Assembly: GCA_002086835.1 (NCBI GenBank)
Contig: MVIG01000001.1
Coordinates: 310,001-374,000 of the forward strand
Length of the DNA stretch: 64,000 nucleotides
Source: Mycolicibacterium porcinum
GTDB lineage: Bacteria; Actinomycetota; Actinomycetes; Mycobacteriales; Mycobacteriaceae
Reading direction: 5' to 3'
Under the pieces are notes generated by a model. It saw only the letters and a program-made list of their open reading frames with translations, had not been told where the DNA came from and ran no database searches. Positions 16,319 to 25,803 of this stretch are shown in pieces (positions within the stretch are counted from its first letter, which is position 1; each line of letters begins with the position of its first letter). The position numbers and the translations under genes are program-made.

Positions 16319-19300
16319 TCAGCGGACGAGGCCGTCGGTGTGCCGGAGGAGTAGCCCGAGTTCGGCGAGTACGGTCGCCGCTCGGGCAACGTCGATGACG
16401 CTGTCGCGACCCAGTTCGGCGCGCACCCGGTCGAACCGCTCCAGCGCCGTCGCCGCCCCGTGACGCCACGCGCTCAGTGCTTCCTCGGGATCGGCGGCCA
16501 GGCTCAGCACCGCGGCCGTGAGCTGATGGTGCGTATCGACGAGCTGGTCGTGCAGGGCGCCCGCGCCCATGGCCTCCCACCAGGTCGATGCGGTGTGTGC
16601 CTGCAGTGCGCGTTCGATCCAGTCCAGGTCCAGCCGGTCGTCGATCGTGAGAAACACGCCGGCCACCACCGTGATATCGACGCCCATTCGGGTGGCTGTC
16701 CGGCTGAGGTCGAACGACACCGGCCGTAGTCGCGGCCAACGGTCGCCGAAGTCACGGCGTCGGTCGTGCAGGGTGCCGACGTGTCGCTGATAAGCCGCGA
16801 TGGTGGTGCCGATGTCGAGTTTGCCGGTGTGCCGGCGCAAGAGGCGGCCCGCGGTGTGTTCGATGAAGTGCTGCACCGAGTGAAGCGCAGCGTTGCGCTG
16901 CGCCGGGCTGCCGGCCGTCTGCTCCAGCGCCTCGCGCCACATCTCGTCGATTCCGAAGAGATGCCGCACCACGGTGTAGGCCGCCGCGACCGTCGGTGTG
17001 GAGACGCCCAGCCGCTCGTCGAGTTGATAGATCAGGCCCGGACCGACGTGGTTGATCAGGTCGTCGGCGATCTGGGTGGCGATGATCTCCCGGGCGAGCC
17101 GATGGCACGAGATATCGGCATCGAGGTGGGTGCGGAACGGCGTGGGGAAGTAGTCGCGCAACGCGGTGGTGAAGATCGGATCGTCGGGTATCGAGGAGTC
17201 CAGCAACTCGTCGCGCACCACATTCTTGGAATGCGCAAGCAGCACTGCGATCTCCGGGCGGGTCAGCCCGCGACCAGCGCGGGTACGCGAGACGAGTTCG
17301 GCTCTGCTGGGCAGCATTTCGGCGGCGCGGCTGATTCCGGAAACCTGCTCGAGATTCTCGATCAGTCGTTCGTGGCGATTGAGCAGCGCAGGGGCTTGCG
17401 CTTCGGCCAGATCGATTGCCAGTACCTGATTCTCGCAGCCGCGCAGCACCGCGGCGGCGACCTCTGCCTGGCAGCCGGTCAACATCGCGTCGCGCCCGGC
17501 AGCGTCGACGCGCTCCGCGCGCAATGCCGATTGCAGGGCGATCTTGAGATTGACCTCGCGGTCGGAAGAGGCCACGCCCGCGGCGTTGTCGATGAAGTCG
17601 GCGTTGATTCGGCCGCCGGCCAGAGAGTATTCGATGCGGGCCCGCTGCGTCAGCCCGAGGTTCCCGCCCTCACCGATCACCGACACCCTGAGCTGGTCTG
17701 CGTCGACGCGGACGGCGTCGTTGGCCGGATCCGCCGCGTCGGTGTTGCTTTCGCGCGCCGACTTCACGTAGGTGCCGATGCCGCCGTTCCACAGTAGGTC
17801 CACATCCGCGGTGAGGATGGCGCGGATGACGTCGTTCGGGGTGACCGTTTCGGCGGTCATGCCGAGCGCCTCGCGAGCCGCCGCGGACAGAACGATTCGT
17901 TTGGCGTTGCGCGACCAGACCCCACCGCCGGGGGACAGGGCGGCGCGGTCGTAGTCGTCCCAGCTGCTGGTCGCCATCGCGGCCAGTCGGGTCCGCTCGG
18001 CGTATCCGGCCCGCGGGTCTGGGTCCGGGTCGACGAAGATGTGGCGATGATCGAAGGCGGCGACCAGTTTGAGGTTGGGCGACAACAGCATTCCGTTGCC
18101 GAACACGTCACCTGACATGTCCCCGATACCCACGACGGTGATGGGGTCGGCGTCGGCGTCGCGTCCGAGGCCGGCGAAGTGGGCGCGGACCGACACCCAT
18201 GCGCCGCGAGCGGTGATGCCCATCTCCTTGTGGTCGTAGCCCGCCGAACCGCCGGACGCGAACGCATCTCCCAACCAGAACCCCCGGTGCGTTGCCAGCT
18301 CGTTGGCGACATCAGAGAATCGGGCGGTGCCCTTGTCGGCGGCCACCACCAGGTAGGTGTCGTTTCCGCCGTATGTGACGGTCGCTTCGGGCGGGCAGAC
18401 ATCATCACCGAGCAGGTTGTCGGTGAGATCGAGCAGCCCCGAGACGAAGGTGCGGTAGCACTGTTCGACGCTGACCGCCGGGTTCTTGCGCACGAACGCG
18501 CCCTTGGCGCCGGCCGGAACGATCGGTGAATTCTTGACGGTCTGCGTCTTCATCAGTCCGAGAACCTCGGTGCGGTAGTCCTCGGGCCGGTCGGAGAACC
18601 GAAGCCCGCCGCGCGCAACGGGGCCGCTGCGGGCGTGGATCCCTTCGACGTCGTCACTGTCGACGAAGATCTCTCGGAACGGCACGATCGGGCCGCGTGG
18701 GTGGAGCTTCGAGGAATCGATCAGATATGAGGCGTGGCGTTTGGTCCCGCCGTCGGGATCACGCTGAAACCAGTTGGTGCGCAATGTCGCCGATACGAAG
18801 GAGGCGAATGACCGCAGTATCCGGTCCTCGTCGACCGACGTGGTCGCCTCGATCAGGCCCGCCACGCGGTCCTGCAGGCCGGCCACCCGTGAATCCCGGT
18901 CACGCAGTTGCGGATCGAACCGCGCCGTGAACAGCTCCACCAGGGTGGCCACGAAGTCGGCGTGGCCCGTCAGGGTGTCGAGCACATAGCTGTCCGACAT
19001 GGCCAACCCGGCCTGGCGCACGAACCGGCTGACCGAGCGCACCAGGACGACCTCGCGCCACGTGATACCTGCCGTGATGACCAGGCGCGCATAGTCGTCG
19101 ATCAGGAAGCCATCGCTGCGCGCAGCGAACGCATCGGCCAGCTTGTTCTCGCTGTCGACACGCCACTCGTGCGGCGTGACGAAATCGAACACTGCCGCGG
19201 TCAACGGCAGGTCGGGAGTTGCGACCGGATGCTGCCCCGCCACCTGAAGGCCGAAATGCTCGAACAGGGCACAGGCCTCGGTCAGCAACGGCACCGGGTC

Positions 19301-19453
19301 CGCCCAGGCGACCACGGCGCGCGCCGTGTCTGCCGCGCCGGAGTCGACGAAGATCATCTGTTCGCGCGGCGGCAGGTCCGATGGCTGTATCCGGTCGAGC
19401 GCATCGGCGATGGTGTCGGTATCAAGCCGCCCGGCGGCGACGTCGCAGCTCAT
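16319..19453 (-). CDS. NAD-dependent glutamate dehydrogenase, short (about 115 kDa) form
   Basis: A 1044-residue protein of the large NAD-GDH family, started at ATG 19453. The catalytic core is clear: RGGLRFSDRPEDYRTEVLG, KTQTVKNSPIVPAGAKGAF, then the NAD-domain stretch GIGDMSGDVFGNGMLLS and GNLGLTQRARIEYSLAGG. A long helical C-terminal region follows. The main mycobacterial enzyme is about 1600 residues with N-terminal ACT regions; those are missing here, so this is a short-form paralogue like the 115-kDa class, not an obvious truncation, because the start sits beside a divergent promoter. It converts glutamate to 2-oxoglutarate plus ammonia, which would recycle the glutamate formed by the divergent GabT aminotransferase. 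Confidence 0.85.
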   Translation of the reverse strand: MSCDVAAGRLDTDTIADALDRIQPSDLPPREQMIFVDSGAADTARAVVAWADPVPLLTEACALFEHFGLQVAGQHPVATPDLPLTAAVFDFVTPHEWRVDSENKLADAFAARSDGFLIDDYARLVITAGITWREVVLVRSVSRFVRQAGLAMSDSYVLDTLTGHADFVATLVELFTARFDPQLRDRDSRVAGLQDRVAGLIEATTSVDEDRILRSFASFVSATLRTNWFQRDPDGGTKRHASYLIDSSKLHPRGPIVPFREIFVDSDDVEGIHARSGPVARGGLRFSDRPEDYRTEVLGLMKTQTVKNSPIVPAGAKGAFVRKNPAVSVEQCYRTFVSGLLDLTDNLLGDDVCPPEATVTYGGNDTYLVVAADKGTARFSDVANELATHRGFWLGDAFASGGSAGYDHKEMGITARGAWVSVRAHFAGLGRDADADPITVVGIGDMSGDVFGNGMLLSPNLKLVAAFDHRHIFVDPDPDPRAGYAERTRLAAMATSSWDDYDRAALSPGGGVWSRNAKRIVLSAAAREALGMTAETVTPNDVIRAILTADVDLLWNGGIGTYVKSARESNTDAADPANDAVRVDADQLRVSVIGEGGNLGLTQRARIEYSLAGGRINADFIDNAAGVASSDREVNLKIALQSALRAERVDAAGRDAMLTGCQAEVAAAVLRGCENQVLAIDLAEAQAPALLNRHERLIENLEQVSGISRAAEMLPSRAELVSRTRAGRGLTRPEIAVLLAHSKNVVRDELLDSSIPDDPIFTTALRDYFPTPFRTHLDADISCHRLAREIIATQIADDLINHVGPGLIYQLDERLGVSTPTVAAAYTVVRHLFGIDEMWREALEQTAGSPAQRNAALHSVQHFIEHTAGRLLRRHTGKLDIGTTIAAYQRHVGTLHDRRRDFGDRWPRLRPVSFDLSRTATRMGVDITVVAGVFLTIDDRLDLDWIERALQAHTASTWWEAMGAGALHDQLVDTHHQLTAAVLSLAADPEEALSAWRHGAATALERFDRVRAELGRDSVIDVARAATVLAELGLLLRHTDGLVR

Positions 19454-19599
19454 CACGCCCACAGTGTCGAGGCGGTGGTCGGCGATCCGGAATCTCCAAT
19501 ATGGATAACAAGCCTGGCCAATTTGTCCAATCCGGCGATATGGCATTCGCGCGGCCGGTCCATACGCTGACCTTCACACAGACGGAAGGAACGAGCGAG
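19454..19599. promoter_or_regulatory. divergent promoter region of gdh and gabT
   Basis: This 146-base gap drives glutamate dehydrogenase leftward and the gabT operon rightward. It contains three CCAAT units at 19496, 19518 and 19527 and an AT-rich stretch unusual for the genome. A GGAAGGAACGAG sequence before 19600 is the likely ribosome-binding region of gabT. No regulator gene is adjacent; the LysR at 24848-25732 and the GntR at 14712 are candidates. Confidence 0.4.
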
Positions 19600-20958
19600 A
19601 TGACGATGCTCGACACGGTGGTCGGCGGTCCGGAACTGCGTCAGGAACGCCGGCTGGTCACTGAGGTCCCCGGGCCGCGGTCGCGCGAACTGGCTGCCCG
19701 TCGCGCCGGCGCCCTGCCCGCGGGATTGTCCAGCGGCGCGCCGATCTACGCTGCCGGCGCCGGCGGCGGCGTGATCGTCGACGTCGACGGCAACTCGTTC
19801 ATCGACATGGGTAGTGGCATCGCGGTCACCACCGTGGGCAACGCCGCGCCGGCCGTCGTCGCGCGCGCCACCGACCAGCTGGCCCGCTACACCCACACCT
19901 GTTTCCTGGCCACCCCGTACGAGCCCTACATCGAGGTGGCCGAACGGCTCAACCAGCTTGCCCCCGGCACCCACGAGAAGCGCACCGCACTGTTCAACAC
20001 CGGCAGCGAAGCCGTCGAGAACGCCGTGAAGTACGCCCGCGCCGCCACCAAGCGGCCGGCCGTGGTGGTGTTCGACCACGCTTTCCACGGCCGCTCGCTG
20101 CTGACGATGACCATGACCGCCAAGAACCAGCCCTACAAGCACAGTTTCGGCCCGTTCGCCCCCGAGGTGTATCGCGCGCCGATGGCCTACCCGTACCGCT
20201 GGCCGTCCGGTCCGCAGAATTGCGCCGCCGAGGCGTTCAGCCAGTTCGCTCAACTCATCGACGCCCAGATCGGCGCCGACGCGGTGGCGTGTGTCGTGGT
20301 CGAACCCATCCAGGGCGAGGGCGGATTCATCGTTCCCGCCGAAGGATTCCTGCCTGCGGTCGCGGACTTCTGCCGCGAACGGGGCATCCTGCTGGTCGCC
20401 GACGAGGTGCAGGCCGGTATCGCCCGCACCGGAACGTGGTTCGCCAGTGAGCATGACGGTTTGGTGCCCGACATGATCGTCACCGCCAAGGGTCTGGCCG
20501 GTGGCATGCCACTGGCCGCGGTCACCGGACGCGCCGACGTCATGGACGCCGCGCATCCCGGCGGGATCGGAGGCACCTACAGCGGCAACCCGGTGGCCTG
20601 CGCAGCCGCCCTCGGTGTGTTCGACGAGATCGAGCAGCATCGACTGCTCGACCGCGCGCAAGCCATCGGCGACATTCTGGTACGCGAACTGCGCGGGATC
20701 GCAAGCACGACAGACGTTCTCGGCGACATTCGCGGCCGGGGCGCGATGATCGCCGCCGAACTCGTCGTTCCAGGCACCCGAACGCCCAACCGCGACGCGG
20801 TGGCCGCCGTCAGCCGTCACTGCCTGGACAACGGCGTGCTGACGCTGACCGCCGGAACATTCGGCAATGTGCTGCGTTTCCTGCCGCCGCTGTCGATTTC
20901 GGATGACCTGCTCGTCGAGGCATTGGGCGTCGTACGCGATGCCTTTGCCGCGCTCTAA
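19600..20958 (+). CDS. gabT: 4-aminobutyrate / 5-aminovalerate aminotransferase
   Basis: A 452-residue class III PLP aminotransferase. Landmarks: FNTGSEAVENAVKYARAAT (PLP phosphate site), FDHAFHGRSLLTMTMTAK, VVEPIQGEGGF, LVADEVQAGIARTG (PLP-binding Asp) and the lysine in TAKGLAGGMPLAAV. This is the GabT pattern. The start is the ATG at 19600 after a GGAAGGAACGAG stretch. GabT enzymes accept GABA and usually also 5-aminovalerate. Followed by glutaryl-CoA dehydrogenase, a semialdehyde dehydrogenase and a CoA-transferase, 5-aminovalerate to glutarate semialdehyde is the more fitting reaction here, with 2-oxoglutarate as amino acceptor. Confidence 0.93.
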   Translation: MTMLDTVVGGPELRQERRLVTEVPGPRSRELAARRAGALPAGLSSGAPIYAAGAGGGVIVDVDGNSFIDMGSGIAVTTVGNAAPAVVARATDQLARYTHTCFLATPYEPYIEVAERLNQLAPGTHEKRTALFNTGSEAVENAVKYARAATKRPAVVVFDHAFHGRSLLTMTMTAKNQPYKHSFGPFAPEVYRAPMAYPYRWPSGPQNCAAEAFSQFAQLIDAQIGADAVACVVVEPIQGEGGFIVPAEGFLPAVADFCRERGILLVADEVQAGIARTGTWFASEHDGLVPDMIVTAKGLAGGMPLAAVTGRADVMDAAHPGGIGGTYSGNPVACAAALGVFDEIEQHRLLDRAQAIGDILVRELRGIASTTDVLGDIRGRGAMIAAELVVPGTRTPNRDAVAAVSRHCLDNGVLTLTAGTFGNVLRFLPPLSISDDLLVEALGVVRDAFAAL

Positions 20959-20991
20959 TTCACCCACCGAATCTCGCTTAGGAGTCACTTC

Positions 20992-22191
20992 ATGACGACC
21001 ACCGCTGCCGCTCCGGCTGCCAAGAAGTCCACCTACCGGCCGTTGGAGTTGTTCGATACCGACCGGTTGCTCGATCAGGATGAGCGCGACATCGCCGCGA
21101 CGGTGCGGCAGTTCGTCGATACGCGGCTCAAGCCGAACATCGAGGGCTGGTTCGAATCAGCCACGTTGCCTCGGGAGTTGGCCAAGGAGTTCGGCGGCCT
21201 CGGGGTACTCGGCATGCATCTGCAGGGATATGGCTGTGCGGGCACCAACGCGGTCAGCTACGGGCTGGCGTGCATGGAGCTGGAAGCCGGTGACAGTGGG
21301 TTTCGCAGCTTCGTCTCGGTGCAGGGTTCGTTGTCGATGTTCTCGATCTACCGGTTCGGCTCCGAGGAACAAAAGCAGGAATGGCTGCCCCGGCTGGCTT
21401 CTGGCGAGGCGATCGGCTGCTTCGGTCTGACCGAACCTGACTTCGGCTCCAACCCCGCCGGCATGCGCACCCGTGCCCGCCGCGACGGTGCCGACTGGGT
21501 GCTCAACGGCACCAAGATGTGGATCACCAACGGAAACCTGGCCGATGTGGCCACGGTGTGGGCCCAGACCGAGGACGGGATCCGGGGCTTTGTGGTGCCC
21601 ACCGACACCCCCGGCTTCACCGCCAACGAGATTCACCGCAAGCTGTCCCTGCGCGCCTCGGTGACCTCCGAGCTGGTACTCGACAACGTGCGGCTGCCCG
21701 CTTCGGCGCAGCTGCCACTGGCCGAAGGATTGTCGGCCCCGCTGTCATGCCTCAACGAAGCCCGGTTCGGCATCGTGTTCGGTGCGCTCGGCGCCGCGCG
21801 TGACAGCCTGCAGACCGCGATCGACTACGCGGGTTCGCGTGAGGTGTTCGACAAGCCGTTGTCCAGTTATCAGCTCACCCAGGAGAAGCTGGCCAACATG
21901 ACCGTCGAACTCGGCAAGGGCATGCTGCTGGCGATTCACCTGGGCCGGATCAAGGACGCCGAAGGGGCCCGGCCCGAGCAGATCAGCCTGGGCAAGCTCA
22001 ACAATGTGCGCGAAGCCCTGGCCATCGCGCGGGAATGCCGGACCCTGCTGGGCGGCAGCGGCATCACCCTCGAATACTCACCGCTGCGCCACGCCAACAA
22101 CCTCGAATCGGTCCTCACCTACGAAGGCACCTCCGAAATGCACCTACTGTCCATCGGCAAGGCGCTGACCGGCCAGGCCGCCTTCCGCTGA
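20992..22191 (+). CDS. gcdH: glutaryl-CoA dehydrogenase-like acyl-CoA dehydrogenase
   Basis: A 399-residue flavoprotein. It carries the acyl-CoA dehydrogenase motifs GCFGLTEPDFGSNPAGMRT and GTKMWITNGNLADV, and the catalytic glutamate in LTYEGTSEMH near residue 375, the position and context used by glutaryl-CoA dehydrogenases, which oxidise and decarboxylate glutaryl-CoA to crotonyl-CoA. The GFRSFVSVQGSLSMF stretch is also characteristic of that subgroup. It starts 33 bases after gabT and precedes the semialdehyde dehydrogenase and CoA-transferase genes, which would make and activate glutarate. Confidence 0.88.
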   Translation: MTTTAAAPAAKKSTYRPLELFDTDRLLDQDERDIAATVRQFVDTRLKPNIEGWFESATLPRELAKEFGGLGVLGMHLQGYGCAGTNAVSYGLACMELEAGDSGFRSFVSVQGSLSMFSIYRFGSEEQKQEWLPRLASGEAIGCFGLTEPDFGSNPAGMRTRARRDGADWVLNGTKMWITNGNLADVATVWAQTEDGIRGFVVPTDTPGFTANEIHRKLSLRASVTSELVLDNVRLPASAQLPLAEGLSAPLSCLNEARFGIVFGALGAARDSLQTAIDYAGSREVFDKPLSSYQLTQEKLANMTVELGKGMLLAIHLGRIKDAEGARPEQISLGKLNNVREALAIARECRTLLGGSGITLEYSPLRHANNLESVLTYEGTSEMHLLSIGKALTGQAAFR

Positions 22192-22221
22192 GCCGCCGTA
22201 ACCCCTGATCGGAGCAATCGG

Positions 22222-23694
22222 ATGACCATGCATACACCAGTACGGCTGCGGCACCTCGTTGCGGGGCAATGGATTTCGGGCGAGGGTGACGGCGTCCGCA
22301 GTGTCGATCCGGCCCGGCCGCGATCCGTCGTCGCCGAAGGCGGCGCCGCGAGTACGGACCACCTCGATGCGGCGGTGGCAGCGGCAGGCGACGCCGTTCG
22401 CGCGTGGGCGGCCACCCCGATGGCGGAGCGCGGTGGCGTGCTGCTGGCCGCGGCCGCGATCCTCGACGACAACGCCGGCCAGTGGGGGCGCGACCTGTCG
22501 GTGGAAGAAGGCAAGACGCTTGCCGAAGGCGTCGGTGAGGTGCGGCGCGCGGCCCAGATCCTGCGCTACTACGGCAACGAGGGCGACCGGCAGGCCGGTG
22601 AGATCTATGCCTCCCCGCGGGCGGGTGAACAGATCCTGGTGACCCGCAAGCCGGTTGGGGTGGTAGGTGTCATCACCCCGTTCAACTTTCCGATTGCCAT
22701 CCCGGCGTGGAAGATCGCACCGGCTCTGATCTACGGCAACGCGGTGGTGTGGAAGCCCGCCAGCACCGTGCCCCTGCTCGCGATGCACCTGGCGAGTGCG
22801 CTCGACGCCGCGGGTCTGCCTGCGGGTGTGCTCAATTTGCTCATCGGCGGCTCGGTCATCGGCGACGGGATCGTCAACCATCCCGACGTCGACGCTGTCA
22901 CCTTCACCGGATCAACCGATATCGGGCGGCGTATCGCAAGCACGGCGGCCGCCCGTGGGGTGCCTGCGCAAGCCGAGATGGGCGGTAAGAATGCCGCCGT
23001 CGTGCTCGACGATGCCGATCTGGACCTGGCGGTCGAGCAGGTGATGCTGGGTGCCTTCCGTTCGACCGGCCAGAAGTGCACGGCCACTTCCCGATTGATC
23101 CTCACCGAGAACATCGCTGACCGTTTCCTGGACGCGCTCGTCGATCGTGCCGGGGCGCTCGTCGTGGGCGATCCGGTTGGCGAGTCCACGCAGATGGGGC
23201 CGGTCGTCAGCGAGTCGGCACACAAGACGATCACGACCGGCATCGAAAGTGCGCGGACCCAGGGGGCGACCGTCCTGGCCGGCGGGCAGCCGTATGCGGA
23301 CGAGCTGCGGGCTCACGGCTACTTCATCGCGCCGACGGTCATCGAACTCGGCGACCAGCCCGCCGACCTGTGGACCGACGAGTTGTTCGGCCCAGTGCTC
23401 GCGGTGCGCCGCGCCGCCGACGCCGAGGAAGCGTTCGCGCTCGCCAATGACAGCGAATTCGGCCTTTCGGCAGCGGTTTTCACCCAGGACCTGACCCGCG
23501 CACTGCAAGCGGTCGAGCACATCGACGTCGGGGTACTGCACGTCAACTCCGAATCAGCCGGTGCGGACCCGCATGTGCCGTTCGGTGGCGCCAAGAAGAG
23601 CGGGCTCGGACCCAAGGAACAGGGATCGGCGGCCCGAGAGTTCTTCACCCACACCACAACGGTGTACCTGCGTGGCGGAGCGCCGCGCTCATGA
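22222..23694 (+). CDS. semialdehyde dehydrogenase (probable glutarate semialdehyde dehydrogenase)
   Basis: A 490-residue aldehyde dehydrogenase. Motifs: ITPFNFPIAIPAWKIAPAL, FTGSTDIGR, the glutamate site AEMGGKNAAVV (EMGGKN rather than ELGGKN) and the catalytic cysteine in STGQKCTATSR. The EMGGKN and C-terminal SAGADPHVPFGG patterns resemble 2-oxoglutarate (2,5-dioxovalerate) semialdehyde dehydrogenases, so it belongs to the broad semialdehyde group. Between glutaryl-CoA dehydrogenase and CoA-transferase genes, oxidation of glutarate semialdehyde to glutarate is the best inference. It differs clearly from the Sad-type enzyme at 5846-7192. Its stop overlaps the next start (ATGA). Confidence 0.87.
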   Translation: MTMHTPVRLRHLVAGQWISGEGDGVRSVDPARPRSVVAEGGAASTDHLDAAVAAAGDAVRAWAATPMAERGGVLLAAAAILDDNAGQWGRDLSVEEGKTLAEGVGEVRRAAQILRYYGNEGDRQAGEIYASPRAGEQILVTRKPVGVVGVITPFNFPIAIPAWKIAPALIYGNAVVWKPASTVPLLAMHLASALDAAGLPAGVLNLLIGGSVIGDGIVNHPDVDAVTFTGSTDIGRRIASTAAARGVPAQAEMGGKNAAVVLDDADLDLAVEQVMLGAFRSTGQKCTATSRLILTENIADRFLDALVDRAGALVVGDPVGESTQMGPVVSESAHKTITTGIESARTQGATVLAGGQPYADELRAHGYFIAPTVIELGDQPADLWTDELFGPVLAVRRAADAEEAFALANDSEFGLSAAVFTQDLTRALQAVEHIDVGVLHVNSESAGADPHVPFGGAKKSGLGPKEQGSAAREFFTHTTTVYLRGGAPRS

Positions 23695-24830
23695 TCGCCG
23701 GTGCACTCGACGGAATCACCGTCGTCGACTTCAGCCGGGTACTCGCCGGCCCGTACGCCACCATGATGCTCGGTGACTTCGGGGCGGACGTCATCAAGAT
23801 CGAACGTCCCGGCGTCGGGGACGACACCCGCGAATGGGGCCCGCCGTATGACGCGGACGGCGTGGCCACCTATTTCAACTCCGTCAACCGCAACAAGCGT
23901 TCTGTGGTGCTCGATCTCACCGATCCCGACGACGTTGCCCGGGCCCGCGAGCTGGTCAGCGGCGCCGACATCGTCGTCGAGAACTTCCGGCCCGGCACCA
24001 TGGAGAAGCTCGGTCTCGGTTACGACACCCTGCGCGAGATCAAGCCGGACCTGATCTACTGCGCCATCACCGGATTCGGCCGTGCCGGCGGCGCCGAGCT
24101 GCCCGGCTATGACCTGCTGGTCCAGGCGGTCGGCGGGCTGATGAGCATCACCGGCCCACAACCCGGCGAGCCCACCAAAGTTGGTGTCGCCATGGTCGAC
24201 GTGCTCACCGGCGCGCATGCCCTCAGCGGAATCCTGGTGGCACTGGCCCACCGCGACCGCACCGGGCAGGGGCAACGCGTCGACACCGACCTGTTGTCAG
24301 TGTTGTTGTCCTCCATGGTCAACCAGGCCTCGGGATTCCTGGGGGCCGGCGCCGTCCCGGCCGCCATGGGCAACCGTCACCCCAGCATCGCGCCGTACCA
24401 AACCTTCAACACCGCCGATCGCCCCATCGCGCTGGCCGTCGGTAACGACAAACAGTTCCGGCTGTTGGTCAGTGCTCTAGGGCTCGACGCGCTCGCCGAC
24501 GACGAACGCTTCACCTCCAACGCCTTACGGGTGCGCCATCGAGATGCACTCTGCGCACTCCTTGAGGCCAGGTTCGGCGATCACGGCGCCGACCACTGGT
24601 ACGACGTCCTCACGTCCGTGGGGGTGCCCGCCGGGCCCATCAACGACATGGCCGAGGCGTTCAGCTTCGCCGAGAAGCTGGGGTTGGCCGCGACCGTCCC
24701 GGTTCCCGGAAGCAACACCCCTCAGGTCGCCAACCCGGTGTCCCTGTCGGCGACGCCGGTGCAGTACCGCAGCGCCCCGCCCCGACTGGGGGAGCACCTG
24801 CCCAGCGACCCGGCCGGCATCACGGCGTGA
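23691..24830 (+). CDS. CaiB/BaiF (family III) CoA-transferase, probable glutarate CoA-transferase
   Basis: A 379-residue family III CoA-transferase. The N-terminus GITVVDFSRVLAGPYATMML, the following GDFGADVIKIERPG, the NRNKRSVVLDL stretch and ADIVVENFRPGTMEKLGL are diagnostic; the catalytic aspartate is expected in VAMVDVLTG. It overlaps the dehydrogenase by four bases and ends the operon begun at 19600. With glutaryl-CoA dehydrogenase in the same operon, transfer of CoA from succinyl-CoA to glutarate (as in mammalian SUGCT) is the likely reaction. Confidence 0.87.
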   Translation: MIAGALDGITVVDFSRVLAGPYATMMLGDFGADVIKIERPGVGDDTREWGPPYDADGVATYFNSVNRNKRSVVLDLTDPDDVARARELVSGADIVVENFRPGTMEKLGLGYDTLREIKPDLIYCAITGFGRAGGAELPGYDLLVQAVGGLMSITGPQPGEPTKVGVAMVDVLTGAHALSGILVALAHRDRTGQGQRVDTDLLSVLLSSMVNQASGFLGAGAVPAAMGNRHPSIAPYQTFNTADRPIALAVGNDKQFRLLVSALGLDALADDERFTSNALRVRHRDALCALLEARFGDHGADHWYDVLTSVGVPAGPINDMAEAFSFAEKLGLAATVPVPGSNTPQVANPVSLSATPVQYRSAPPRLGEHLPSDPAGITA

Positions 24831-24847
24831 GCAGGGTGGGTGGCTGA

Positions 24848-25732
24848 TCACGTCGTCTGGTCCCGGCACGCCAGGGCAGCCGCCACGAACTCATCCCGCA
24901 CCGGGTTATCGGTGGCCGCGTTCCAGATGAGCGTCACCCGGGAGGGGCTCAGGTCCTCGATCGGCACTGCGCGGACATCGGGCCTGCGGTAGTAGGCGGT
25001 CGTGGAGTGCGGCAGGATCACGAAACCCGCACGCGCGGCGACATGTTCGAGTTTGTCCTCGATGGTGCGGAATTCCTCGCGGGGCGGTGCCCAACGTTGG
25101 CCCGGCCCGACGAGGTCCGTCTGCCACCCCGGAACCATCGCGGGGTCGGGCAGCAACAACACCCGTGACGCGAGATCCGCCAACCGCACCGATGCGCGCG
25201 CCACCAGGTCGTCGTCGGCGGGCAGCACCGCGTCCATCGGTTCTTCCAGGAGCGGGGCGCTCCCCAACCCGCGGTGGTCGACGGGTTCACGCGCGTAGAC
25301 CACATCCACCTCGCCGGATCTGACCAGCTCGGCCTGCTGCTGCCACGGGATCTGGCGCACGACGGCGCGGCGGCGTGGGTCGCCTGCCTCGAATGCTGCG
25401 GCCGCCGCGGTAGCGCGCAGCCCGGCCATCACTCCGACCGTCACGGTCACCGTGTGGCCGGCGGCTCGGGCCAACCGCTGTCGCAGCGCCTGTGCGTCGT
25501 CGAGGAGAACCTTGGCGTCCTGCAACAACTGGGCACCGGCGGTGGTCAGTTGGGTGCCGCTGCTGCTGCGGACGAACAGCTGAGTACCGAGTTCGGTCTC
25601 GAACGACCGGATCTGGCGCGACAGCACAGGCTGTGCGATGTGCAGGCGCTGCGCGGCGCGCCCGAAATTGAGCTCCTCGGCGACTGCGACGAAATACCGC
25701 AGTTTGCGCAGGTCGAGGTCGGGTGTGCTCAT
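24848..25732 (-). CDS. LysR family transcriptional regulator
   Basis: A 294-residue LysR protein. The helix-turn-helix lies at residues about 9-65 (LRKLRYFVAVAEELNFGRAA, HIAQPVLSRQIRSFE), followed by the linker helix and an effector-binding domain with LPADDDLVARASVRLADL. It is convergent with the CoA-transferase gene (17 bases apart) and divergent from the SDR gene, with 71 bases between the two starts. LysR regulators usually control the divergent gene, here the SDR; control of the neighbouring glutarate operon is possible but less direct. Confidence 0.9.
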   Translation of the reverse strand: MSTPDLDLRKLRYFVAVAEELNFGRAAQRLHIAQPVLSRQIRSFETELGTQLFVRSSSGTQLTTAGAQLLQDAKVLLDDAQALRQRLARAAGHTVTVTVGVMAGLRATAAAAAFEAGDPRRRAVVRQIPWQQQAELVRSGEVDVVYAREPVDHRGLGSAPLLEEPMDAVLPADDDLVARASVRLADLASRVLLLPDPAMVPGWQTDLVGPGQRWAPPREEFRTIEDKLEHVAARAGFVILPHSTTAYYRRPDVRAVPIEDLSPSRVTLIWNAATDNPVRDEFVAAALACRDQTT

Positions 25733-25803
25733 GCCTTGAGGGTATCGCCGGACGACGAAAAGAGTCTTGGACGACAGTCCGGGGGCGAACTCACAGTGGA
25801 CTC

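Noticed and set aside
19453-20988. Long open frame opposite gabT (about 510 codons, minus strand)
   Set aside because: It is the antisense shadow of gabT caused by high third-position GC. Its translation has no family features, while gabT has full catalytic motifs.
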